Positions 37,801-51,100 of a stretch of 64,000 nucleotides of DNA are shown in pieces. A program made the position numbers and the translations under genes. The notes below the pieces were generated by a model that worked only from the letters and a program-made list of their open reading frames with translations, was not told the DNA's origin and did no database searches. The stretch spans positions 523,501-587,500 of the forward strand of contig JAWNZC010000174.1 of NCBI GenBank assembly GCA_035771165.1, given 5' to 3'. Source of the stretch: Paragorgia papillata. Its lineage: Eukaryota; Cnidaria; Anthozoa; Scleralcyonacea; Coralliidae. Every line of letters starts with the position of its first letter. The first letter of the stretch is position 1.

Positions 37801-40800
37801 TTAATGATGAAAACACCTAAAAATATCACGAAGAAGGCTAAATCTGCTACTAATAACTTTGACAAGAAGATACTAACTTAATTTTTGGTTTTCGAAAAAG
37901 ATTAAAGATTTGTTGAGTGGTTTCGTATATAGATAAAATGGTAGGGAAAAGCTCCATATGGCTCAAGAATTATCCTCGTGTAGTTCAACTTTTCTTTTTT
38001 ATGTTTTTAACTTTCAACTTTTCATTTTTCATTTTTAACTTTTCATTTTAACTTTTAACTATTTATTTCTAACTTTCAACTTTTCATTTTTAGCTTTTCA
38101 TTTTAAACTTTAAACTTTAAACTTTGTATTTTTGCATTTCAGGTTTATAATTTTGCGTTTCAACCTTTCATTTTTAACATTCAACTTTTTTTGCGTTACA
38201 ACTTTTTATATTTTATATTTTTATAAAAATGAAAAGTTCAAACGCAAAAATGAAAACCTCAAACGCAAAAATAAAAAGTTGAAAGTTAAAAATAAAAAGG
38301 TGAAAGTTAAAAATGAAAAGTTAAAAGTTAAAAATACGCATAATTCTCAATACTAATTCAAGATGTATTCAAGTGTTAATGATGAAAACAACTAAAAATA
38401 TCACTAAGAAGGCTAAATCAGATACTAATAACCTTGAAAAGAAGATACTAACTTAATTTTTGGTTTTCGAAAAAGATTAAAGATTTGTTGAGTGGTTTCG
38501 TATATAGATAAAATGATAGGGAAAAGCTTCATATGGCTCAATAATTATCTTCGTGTAGCTCGCGAAGACAGTCGGTGACCCCCATTTTTTCTTAATTATT
38601 ATTTTCCTCCACCAGCTCTACAGTGTATATGAAAGAACAGAGAAAAAAGCACTTCGAGAATTTGAAATATCGTAGTCACTACCTTTTTCGTTCTTCCGTC
38701 CTCAAAAAGACATGTAACAAGAAATAATGTGGACATTCTTATATCGCAAAAATGTTTGTCAATTGTTGTTTTTGTCAAATTTTCCTCCATGATTTGTTGC
38801 CACTAAATAGTTCGTACATAAGTGCACTGATCTAAAATATCAAATATTTTTCCAGTATCAAAAGTTAATAGCCAAAATAGCTACAACTCTGGAAAACATC
38901 ATGATTTAAGGTGAGGTAATCATTGTTGCATGAAAATGTTTAAAGTGGGTGGTAATACGCGTGCAACAACGCTTTTCAACTTGCAACGCAACAAAATTGC
39001 GTTAAAAATAAAAAATTGGGAGTTAAAAATGAAAAGTTAAAAGTTAAAAATAAAAAGTTAAGTTGAAAATAGAAAGCCAGAAGTTGAAAGTTAAAAATTG
39101 AAAGTTGAAACGTAAAAATAGAAAGTTAAAAGTTAAAACATAAAAAAGAAAAGTTGATGTGAGCCTCAAACTGAATGTTTCCTAGGAAATTTAACGCGAG
39201 GGAAACAAATTTCTTCGGTGAAACCGGACTTTCGTATTAAATTGGTCACTAGCTCCGGCTAACTCGCCACATGTTATCGGTCCCTTTAAGTAGTAGTTAA
39301 AATATGAGCAGCCGATCTTTATGTAATACTTCATAAACGAGTGGAAGTATTTTACCATGGGTTACAAGTACGAGAGGACAATGATAATCACGAGGCCGTT
39401 AACCGACTAATTTTTATTGTTCTCGAGTGTTTGTAAAACATGTTTTCGAATGTTTTACAAACACAGGAGAAGATTGAAATTACGAGGTAATCGGCCGAGT
39501 GTTTTTTGTTGTTCTCGAGGGTTTGTAACTCCTGGTAAAACACGACACACGAGTTTATGAAATAGCTTATTATTATACTAGAGGGACTTTTATTTGAATT
39601 TATAATTAAGAAATGTGGTAATAAACGGTTTTTTGTTTGTGTCGTTTATTATCTGATTTCTTAATTATAAATTCAGTTTGCGCGACCTTTACCGGGTTTC
39701 AAAACTCATGCACATGACCAAATATTTTTCTTTGATTGGCTAATTAGCGGCTCATGAATTATTAATGATTTGAGAAGGGCATTACAATGGCGAGCCAAAC
39801 TTAGTTACTTGATGATGTGTAAATGATGAAGTGTAAATGATGAACACTTTGAGAGTCGTAGGAAAGGTTAAATAAGATCATTTTAAGTCAGAAAAAGCTG
39901 AATTCGAGCCACTAGTGTCTTATACCTTTCATAAAACAATGATGTTGTATTAATCAGTGTTATAACAGTATTTACAAATATTGATTAAACATTAATTTCT
40001 TTTGAATTTTCCTTATGAATTATTTATAAATTAATTTGATAATAGGCATTGATACATCAACGTACCAGTTTGCTGGTATTTCCAAGTCCCATGGCTTGCT
40101 TTTTCTCAGTTTATTAATACTTTCAATACGTTCAATAAGAGGAAGTCTAGGGACACAAGTCAAGTTGACCATATAAACCGAGAATAAACCAGACTAAACG
40201 AGATTTAAAAAGAAAATAAATATAGATTAATTGTAAATTCTGCCGTACAAGCATGTAAATGTATACCGTCTCCAAGTGCTTTCTAGTTTGTTTGAAAGTA
40301 ATATAATACATCACAACTCTTTACCACCCACGTGAGCCTGACCTCTTCCTTATTGCGACCGTCAGTTATAGCATTTGAGGGCAAAATATTTTCCCCTCAA
40401 ACGCTAACCGACCAATCACAAGGCAGAGGTCAAAGTCGCGTGGGGGTGAGACAAGGCCATTCTGCCAATTCAGATCGAGTTTTTGTTTACCACATGACGT
40501 TTGGTTTCTTCAGGTTCTCTGGTTTCTCTTCAAGATATATTAATTCTTCGTTGTTCTCCTTTAAGTTAAGTAGAGCCGGCTCCATTTCGTTAAACAAAAG
40601 CAAAATATAGAGAGATTTGATCGAGATTTACTGAACAGATTTAGTTTTCTTCATCACTAGTCACCAGTGTCCAACTATTCTTACCGCGTGACGTCGTGCC
40701 AAACATGAAACATATATATATAATATTTCCCAGATTTCGTCTTTTTGCAGTGAGCTTTCAGTTTTTCATTGTGCACTTCATACGTTCTGTGGACGTTCAT

Positions 40801-43800
40801 AGCTACCCCGGCCCAGCGGCCGGAATTTTGGCTTCACCCAATCATAGTCTTATGGAGTTAGCATTCCAGTTTACTTAGAGTTCAATGGTCTGCCAAATGA
40901 TTGCTCATCATTAATGTCCAATGTCACAATAACTGCTTTTGCTATGTATAAAAATGCTCCACCCTGCTTATGACGTCAGAAACTATCTTATTTGCATATC
41001 AAACAAATTGAAAAATCTCGAAAACCAAAAAGATGCGGAAAAGTTGTAAAATTTCTTTCTTTACCATTTCACAAGTTCTTTCAAATATGACAAACTTAAT
41101 TTATATTGCTAATTCCTTTTAAAACATGCTTATTAACATACCTTACTAGTGGAGTCTTGCAAGTTAAAAACTATTACGTGGTTTTCTTCTGATTTCTGTA
41201 TAAACGTCAGCTGACCTTCTTCATCTAGGAAAATAGATCATTAGTGTCTGCGCTGTAAATTGTAAAGGCTTATTAATCAAGTGTGAGCAACACACCGAGT
41301 GAAGAAGGAGCGAGGTTTGTGTAAAATAGCGGATGCAAATAATTTCCAGTACAGATCGAGCAAACGAGTAATTAATAAGCCATATATTATAACCTATATT
41401 GGATTCACCTGATATGGTAAAATATTTAAGTCGAAAATTCAATATTGGGCGAGACTGAAAGTCAAGCCTAATATTAAAATTTGAGACTTAAATATTTTCC
41501 ATATCGGGCGAAGATGAATCCAATAGGTGTTTTATTATATCGAACAAATAATCGTGCAAACCTGTCCAAAGGTTTCTGCCCAATATGTAGTTGTCCTACA
41601 TCGTAAAATATTGGACTGGCACATGACACTAATGCATGTATATAATATACATATATATATATATATATATATTAAAAACAATTACTATGGGACAATGAAC
41701 TTGGGTGGAGAACAATGATATTAGGTGTTTACTCCAAGTGACGAACCATACCGGACAAGTAGAGAAAACTCTACTTGGCCCGGCTGGGATTCGAACCTGC
41801 GACCTTCGGTTTACTACACGCGTAAAAATCTCGCAAGTTGTTACAGCATTGTTGCCTGAACAATGCTGTAACAACTTGTTGACATATGTGAACAACATTG
41901 ATAAATGAACAACATTGTTCATCATTGTTTCAACAAGTTGTTACAGCTTGATGAAACAACAACCGTTGTTCACGCATGTTGTAACAACCGAAGAACGTGT
42001 TGATACATCAACCATGTTCACCATTGTTGTAACATTGTTGTTCATCGTATCATGTGCGAACAACGTTGTTGGCTATAAAAATGTGCTGTTGGAACAACTT
42101 GTTCATGACTGTTGATTTATCCGTTCGAACCATAAGTGAACAACTTGTTGACAACTTGTTCACGGCGAGCAGCACAACATTGTTCACGGCGAGCAGCACA
42201 ACATTGTTCACGGCGAGCAGCACAACATTGTTCACGCCTGTTGACAACCGTGAACAAGTTGTGCGTTTTTACGCGTGTAGTCCGATGCTCTACCGACTGA
42301 GACTGACTGTAATAATTAAAGATAGGAAATAGAACAATATAGCTTGATTAATGAATATAGATCTAGAATTTACGCTCTTATCACAATAACTGCCCCAATG
42401 GCCATAAACCAAAAAAAAACCAAATTCTTGCTAAATGTTTAAGTTTTATAGTTTAATCTGCTTGCTACAGTAATTATTAAAAATATTTTGATTTGAAAGT
42501 TTTTCTTGTCTATTATTTGGCTGTATTCACTTTGTTGTATTGTTGGGTATGACGTCACCAATGACGTCATAGGTACGTAACAGCTGAGGTGACACCAATA
42601 AAAATAAAATATTTTTGAATGTTCTATTAGCATACCAAGTTTTACTTCGATAGCATAAATACTTTTTGAGATATTCACCGCGGGCACTCCCCCCCTCCCT
42701 CCCCCCCACCCCCGCCCCAGAAGACCAACAAAAAAGCCTTGTTTTGCGCATGTGCGACGTCCAAGCTCGTCCTCGGAAAAAGAGCGGGAAAACACGGAAA
42801 TATTTGGACTTGTCCGAGAGTCCGACACCAAAGTTAAAATTATAAGCATACTACCAAAAAGATAAGGTAGGTAATTTGTGCATGGCTTCCTTGTCAATAT
42901 TGTAACATATTCTGAATTTACCCCTTCGTAATTTTCTTTACCCTTTTTTTAAAACACAAATGAATAGTCGATTCTTCGCTGTCTGGTTGTTGTCGCCACG
43001 GCTAGTTCCCACTTCTCTTGCAATGTTTACTCAGCGAATTCACGCATGCGCAAACGTTTGGCAGCGGTGTTAGTCTAGATAGGGTTTTTATTTTCATTCA
43101 ATCAACTCAGAAATTTTCCCACCAAAACTTACAGGTTACTAAAAGCCAATAAAAGAGGGTAATGCTCCCCCACAGTGCTGGAAAGGCCACTTTTTTCGGC
43201 CCTCCCAGCAACCAATCAACGTGCGACGTTTGGCGTAATAACCATAGAGATCATATAAATACTAGAGGAGGCATTGGCGGGAAAATTTGGTACCTATGAT
43301 ATTTCAGTCAATTGGTTGGCAAATGTACTAGACCCAGTCCTTTGCCAACCAACGCGCCTAATGTTTGCCTCCCAAAAAAATCCAAGATGGCGGCCTTCAA
43401 TTGGGTACCCGCGGTTGACTGAAATTAAGATAAGATGCCCCCTCTACTATTTATATGATCTCTATGGTAATAACCTGAAATTGAAACAAGTTCAGTCATA
43501 TATAATGACAGTACATAAGGCCTGGTTCTAATGTCTATAAATGTCTTCAATCAATCTGAAATGCAGTTTATATAAAGATTAATGCCATACGGCTTTTTCC
43601 ACCTCTGCATATAAGAACACATTTACTTACAGTCATCGCATGGGTAATCAAATAATCCATAAGGCCATATAGAAACATCAAAATTACACATGGCTAACGT
43701 GTTTGACTTCGCTGACCACTTTGTAAGTACACATTTGTGTTTGATAACTTCAGGTGTCTTGTGAATCTCGTTCTTGTTCACAGCTAACGTGAAAATAATG

Positions 43801-46800
43801 ACTTCCTTCTGACCCTAAGAAAGTCAACGTCAAAACAACTTGCTTTAAAGTATATACCGGTAGAGTTTTCAAAATAGCGGCCCCCAAAAGTACCGACTAC
43901 CCGGAAGTAAGGCGTTACATTTAACCGATATGTTTTTATCTTCAACAGATGCTTATAAACAGTAATGGACTGACATGATTCCTCTGACCACAAACCCTAA
44001 AGGCCTGGCCAAACGCTTTCAACATCGCATTCAACATCATTCAACATTGTTGAACGATGTTGAATAATTTTGAAAGCACGAGTGGCCAAATTAATTCAAC
44101 ATCGTTCAACATTCATGAATGACAATTATTGAACGCGGGCTACCACAAAAGCTGGAATCGACAATATCCCGCTTGGCGCATGTCTCTGTTCAACAAAGTT
44201 GAATGAAATGTGGCCAAATGCGTTCAACACCTTTCAACATTTTGAGAACAATAGAAATGTTGAACGCGTGTTGAAAAAAACAAAATTTGAACATGTTCAA
44301 ATTTCGTTCAACACCATTCAACAACGTTCAACATCATTCAACAGGGGAGTGGCCAAACGCTTTCAACAGGGGAGTGGCCAAATGCTTTCAACATGTTGAA
44401 TTCAACAATGTTGAACGATGTTGAATGAAATGTTGAAAGCGTTTGGCCAGGCCTTAAAGTCTGAGGACCTCTGAAACCACAGTGTATAAATATGCATGAT
44501 GTATATATATAAAAGATTTTAAATACGCAGTTCAAATTCGTGTGACTGTCCTTGTATAACTAAACAGAAACAAACTTGCCAAATAAGCGTGTGTATGTGT
44601 GATAATTCATTTGTATTTGCATCATAAATATATCACTGAAATATCTAGCTATCATACCAACACTTATTTGCTTCCCAAAAGTATTTATTTATTAAACGGC
44701 AATCCCGAAAGTAACGGGGGGACACTACTTTGGAAAATCTACGGTAAGGAAGTAAATAAGATGACAAAGCTTTATCAAGAAATTCGGCTTGTATATAGTT
44801 AAAAAAAACTATTAAAACCTTTGGAGATCTACTACCGACGATTTTCCTGATTTTATTCCAATATATTCCAACTATTTAATGATCTTTTACCCCTTGACTA
44901 CCAGGGGTCTTCCCTTGACGAGTAAAATCGTCTGGCGTTAGCCAGAGTAAAGTAATAAAGGTGCTTCTACATGCGTGCTTAGGAGTCGAAGGGTTAAGCA
45001 TTGAGATGGGTTTTTACAGGGGTGGAAAAAATATTTTACTTTCTGGGACCGCAAGAGAACGTAAGAAAATTTTCTGCGAGTAATCGACACTTCGACACTG
45101 TTGACTGTACTGCTACTACTGCTGACAGCTGTTCTGCAACTGTGTAACTCTAACAAGCTGTCAAATTATATTGAATGCTATATTCTATTAAACACTCACA
45201 AGTTGAAGTTGTGATTGTTATTTGTTATTTGTTAAATATTTTATTGTTGTTTAATGAAATAATACCCATAAAGCAATAACTCCACAAGTTACATAACAAA
45301 AGATTTCAAAAGGGTGTAGAGATTCCATGAGGTATACTGGTAAGTGGTATAGTTGTATAAATTAGGTTTTGACAGAGAAAAAGGCTTTTGAAACAATGAA
45401 AGTAAAACTGAAGTACTGAACAATTTTTAAATAAATTGTATTATACTTTTACTAGTTTTACAACTTACAAGTCCTGAAGTCCAACTCAAATAGTTAACTC
45501 TTTTAACTCAGTCAACTGGTTCAACTCTTGAAAAGTTTTCTATGCAGCCATGCAATAGAACTAAGAGTCATGACTCTGTTAACGGGCCAAACCTAGCTCA
45601 TTCTAATAGTGTTATTGAAGATGCAATCATTGCAATGAACAGATATTGGAAAGGGAAGAACTGGCACTTTTACAGAACATCGATCCTCACAGACCATCTA
45701 AAGAACTTTGACGGAAACTCAAAAGTGTTGCATAGACTTTTTAAAGAGAAAAGCAAATTGCAATGTATGGAGAAATAAAATAACTGTTATATCTTTGTTC
45801 TAAGGATTTGGGGTGAAGGAAAATTGGAGTGTAGAATATATACATTTTAAGACCAAACCGGGACCAGTTGCGAAAAATGCAACTACACAGGCCTTCCAGC
45901 AGGAATTGAACCCACGACCTTGCGATTCTAGTGCAATGCTCTGACCACTGAGCATATAATATAATATACCCAATTCTTCTCTCCTGGCATTACCACCTTA
46001 TTATATATACAGAACTCTCGATCAAGCTCTCGGCAACGCCCTCCGTGGCTCAGTAGTCAGAGCATTGCACTAGAATCGCAAGGTCGTGGGTTCAATTCCT
46101 GCCGGAAGGCCTGTGTCAAAACCTAAATTATACAACTATACCACTTACCAGTATACCTCATGGACTACATCTCTTTTGAAGTCTTTTGTTGTGTAACTTG
46201 TGGAGTTATTGCTTTATGGGTATTATTTGAATAAACAGCAATAAAATATTTAACAAATAACAATCACAACTTCAACTTGTGAGTGTTTAATAGAATATAG
46301 CATTCAACTGCTTGTTAGTTCTGTATTTTCTTTCTTTTCCTTCTTTCTTTTCTTTTCTTTTCCTCTTTTCTTTTCCTTCTTTTCTTTCTAATTCTTTTCT
46401 TTTCCTTCTTTTCTTTTCTTTTTTCCCATATTTTCTTACAATTTTCACTAAACAATTTTCTGGGAGCAATGGTCCCATGGTCCGCTATTTTTATCCACCC
46501 CAGGGTTTTTAACCCCTTGACTCCAGGGGTCTTCCCTTGACGAGTAAAATCGTCTGCGTTAGCCAGAGTAAAATAATAAAGGTGCGTCTACATGCGTGCT
46601 TAGGAGTCGAATGGTTAAAAAAGCAGAACCTAAATCAGTTAATCAGTTTCGATCTAACTCTGCATTTAAATCGTTATTTCAATTAGAAATTAATCAGTAA
46701 TGAATTTTCACTGAATTTTCAGTAATAAAAGAGGCGTCTACAAAACGTACTTTATGACAACTTTGGTGCAATATGTCACGTCCGAAGTCACACCTGACTT

Positions 46801-48095
46801 TTTAGGAAGAATTTCCGACAATGCGACATTTTGAATTTGACAAGTAGTTTCTTGTTGAGAATTTGTCAGTGTGTTTACACTATCGTATAGTTTAATATAA
46901 TGAAAAATATATCTGCATTGCATTTCACCTTAAAAAGACAATAACAATAAAGTTTGAAATTTTTGACTTTTCAATTAAAAGGCTTAATTGGCAATATAAA
47001 TCAAGTTTGTTTAATTTGAAAGCACTCGTGAAATAGTAAAAGAAGACGTTGTGCAACTTTTCCGTATTTTTTATTGTATTTGAGATATTTCAAGTTGTTT
47101 GATATGTAAATAAAATGATCTCTGACTTCATAACCAGCCAGGGTACGGCATTTCCACAGATATACATAGTAAATAAAATCGGTTATATCTCCAAATTGAT
47201 TGCTCAACGTGAAATGTTAGTGTAACAAATCTTAATGGTCAGAGGTTCAAGCCATTTTGCTGAACAAACTTGAAAATATAACTTAGTTTTCTGTGTGTGG
47301 AAATACTGAACTCTGGTCACAGAATAAAGAACAACCAGAAGTCCAACTCCGTGTTGGCAGTGTCCTCGCGTATATGTTGCCTTGCGCACGTCAGACGTCG
47401 CCATTCTACGCCATCCTGGCTTCTCAATTAATCGTCGTCATTGCGTCGCCATCACTCGTCATCTTACGCCATCCTGGTAAGTTCCGCCGGCAGATTTTAC
47501 CGCCGTCAAAAGTGCCGGTGGAACTTACCAGGATGGCGTAAGATGGCGTAATGCTCATCGAGAAAAAGGGACAAGTTTTCACGCGAGCTGGACTTTTCTG
47601 ATTGTTCTTTATTTTGTACTCTGGTTATGACGTCAAAGACCATCTCGTCTACATATCAAACAAATTGAAATATCTCGAAAACAAAGAAGAATACGGAGTT
47701 GTAAAAAGTCTTCGTTTGCCGTTTCACATTTTACAAACACATAAACGAACAAACAAACACACACAAACAAACAAACAAACAAACAAACAGGCAGACAAAC
47801 CAGAGAAACTGGACATACATACATACCGATTACCGACAGGTAAACAGATAGAAAAACAGACATGAATACAGACATACAAACACACAGAGAGCTGGACAGA
47901 CAGACAGAAAGACAGACAAACAAACAAACAAACAAACAAACAAACAAACAAACAAACAAACAAACAAACAAACAAACAAACAAACAAACAAACAAACAAA
48001 CAAACAAACAAACAAACAAACAAACAAACAAACAAACAAACAAACAAACAAACAAACAAACAAACAAACAAACAAACAAACAAACAAACAAACAA

Positions 48096-48127
<32 letters not shown>

Positions 48128-51100
48128 AAAAGTATAAACAAAATTACCTAATGGTTGTAATAATACTTACTGGTTTTACTGTGTAGGACATTTTAGGCTC
48201 GTCCAGTATTTTAAATGTAGGACAATTAAGGACGATCTTGAAGGATTCATTTACCTGCAATAAAAACATTTCACAAACGAAATATAATCTCGTGGCGGAT
48301 CAAACAGTGGTAAACTAGAGCGTGAAACATATAACGTTTTGAACCAAACGTTTTGAGCCTTATGTTACAGATACCATTCTCAGGGCCAGATTAACGGGCC
48401 GATTATATGACTCGGTTAACCGAGTCATATAACGTATATATCGTATATTTATCATCTCTTGTTTCGAAATTTCGATTACATGGCAACCGAGCTGGCCCGC
48501 CTTGCCGGGATCCCGGTTGCTGCTTGCCGAGCCAACTCGGTTAAGCGAGTTGAAAATTTCACCTTTTCCCCAGTAATCGGCTTTTTCCGAATTGGCCCGC
48601 CAAAGCGGGCTGAAAAACTGATTAAGTCGTTCTGCCGCGCGTTTGTTTACTTGATAATGATTAACTTGATGTTTGTTTAATGAAATGATAAATGTTTGTT
48701 TACTTGAAATGATTAACAAATAGATTCCATTTTGCCGTTGTCTGTTCAGTTATAGATGCACAGATGACGTCACAACGTGGTAAGAACGAAAAAAAAGCAA
48801 GTCAGCTGACGTGATTTTCAAGGGAAAAAGCAAGTCAGCTGACGTGATAGCTGACGTGACCATGTGTCTGTCCTCTAATAGATCATGGCCATCAACCAGT
48901 GAAAACACGCATAGGATCCAGGGTTCTTGTTTGTGCGTTTCGAGACGTAGCGAAGACTTGTCTTCGTGAAGACATTTTCGCGAGTTAGCCAAGACAATGG
49001 CAATCTTTTTATAAATTAAACGATACTTACAAAAAATTGCATCGACATAAATAACAGTGTAAAACTGCAGTAAATTAAACTGACGTAACTTTGCCTAAAT
49101 GAAGCAACATTTACTTGGTAATTGTGAATTTTGGGCTGAAATTATCGACGTCAACTCAAAACTCATCCCGGCTTACCGAGCTAGCCCGCCTCATGTAATC
49201 GCAATATAAATATCACCCCGACTCGGTTAACCGGGCCAACCCGCAACAAGTAATCGGCCCCTAAGGCTTTTCAGGGAAGTACGGGTAGTACGCTAGTGTA
49301 CGTGTATAGCCCCTACAGAAACCAGGGACGTAGCCAAGATTTTGAAAGGGGAGGAGCGAAACGTCTTGGGGGGTCCGGGGGCATGCTCCCCCGGAAAATG
49401 TTGAAATCTAGAGTCTCTAAAATGGCATTTCCTGCATTTTGGGAGAACTGATTTCACACAATTCTGAAAGTTTGAAAAGTCATAAAATACTAAAAAAAAT
49501 GACTGTTGAGTTAAGTTACATGGGTGCGATACATACAAAGACTGGATTAGGAGCCAAGGAAGGTACTATTTCATATTATTAGTCACTAGCGTCAGAGGAG
49601 CGACTGAGATCCAGTCAATAACCGCTGGGTAAATCACCTGTGCATCCGAGTACGAGTGTTCAAAACAAAATTTCATCATGCAAACGGGGGGGGGAGCGAC
49701 CGCTGCCGTGAACACCGCTGCCAAACGTTTGCGCATGCGTGAATTTGCTGAGTAAACATTACAAGAAGTACGAACTAGCCGTGGTGAGAACAACCAGACA
49801 GTGAAGACTAAGTAAGACTCGACTATTCATTTGTGTTTTAAAAAAAGGGGAAAGAAAATTACGAAGGGGTCATTTCAGAATATGTTATAATACCTTATCT
49901 TTTTGGTAGTATGCTTATATTTTTAAATTTTGTGTCGGACTCTCGGACCAGTCCAAATATTTCAGTGTTTTCCCGCTCTTTTTCTGAGGACGCGCTCGGA
50001 CGTCGTGCATGCGCAAAACGTTTGGCAGCGGTGTTTTTCCAGTGAGGGTTCCTGTAGGTGGTCTACATGTAAGGCTAAAAATGAGCTCGCTTACCTTTTT
50101 CTTATTTACAATTTCAGCTTCAATCATTCCAAAGACAAGAGAAGGTAGTGGATAGAAATGAAAAAAGTCACATTTAGGATGCTTCACAGCTTTCTTTGCC
50201 TGAGCATTTGCCTAAAATAGAGCACAAATTATATACTGCACTAAAATTATATTATAATGCACTAAAATTATGAAAAAATATTTGCATAAAATAAAGATAA
50301 TGAGTGCCTCATCCAAATTTTGACTAAATTCAACCAAAATTTAATGGATTGGTCGTTGGGCTATGGCTACCCTGCGAGTCAGTGCCCCTTTCCGACCTAC
50401 GCAGGCTTCGGGCCGGGAAAGTGGGCTCTGCCAACAAACTCGATATTTCTTTTTGAGCATGCGTGAACGGTTGCCAAGATACTATTTTGGGCCCAGGCTC
50501 TAACGCGTCACTTCCTATTTTCCTGCTTACGCGTGTTCATAAACTAGAACTTGTTTGACCAATTTAAAACCTGACTGACTCGCCCCAAACTTGGGGCGAA
50601 GATCGAGTTTGTTGGCAGAGCCCACTTTCCCCCGAAGCTTGCGTCAGCGACGTAGCCAGGATTTTGAAAGGGGAGGAGCGAAACTTCCGGAAAATTTTGA
50701 AATCTAGTGTCTCTAAATTGGCATTTCCTGCATTTTGGGAGAAGATTTTACACAATTCTGAAAGTTTGAAAAGTCATAAAATACTAAAAAAAAAAACCCC
50801 GTCCAGTTAAGTTACATGCGTCCGATACATACGGAGACTGGATTAGGAGCCAAGGAAGGTACCATTTCATATTATTGGTCACTAGTGTGACTTAGCGACT
50901 GTGTGCATCTGAGTACGAGTGTTAAAAACAAAATTTCATCATGCAAAGGAGGAGGGGGGGAGCGACCGCTCCCACCGCTCCCCCTCTGGCTCGGAAAGGG
51001 GCTCTGACTCACGGGGTAGGCTATGGCCAACCCTTCTGCAAACTTTCATTAAAATCCGTGTAATAGTTTTTGAGATATCCTGGCGACAGACAGACAGGAA

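Noticed and set aside
46038..46111. Functional tRNA gene
   Set aside because: It folds as a cloverleaf, but a shared non-tRNA body follows directly and an inverse copy lies nearby; better explained as a SINE head.
47633..48141. Long Cys-Leu-Phe-Val and Lys-Gln-Thr-Asn frames
   Set aside because: Direct translation of the AAAC/GACA microsatellite in several frames at once.
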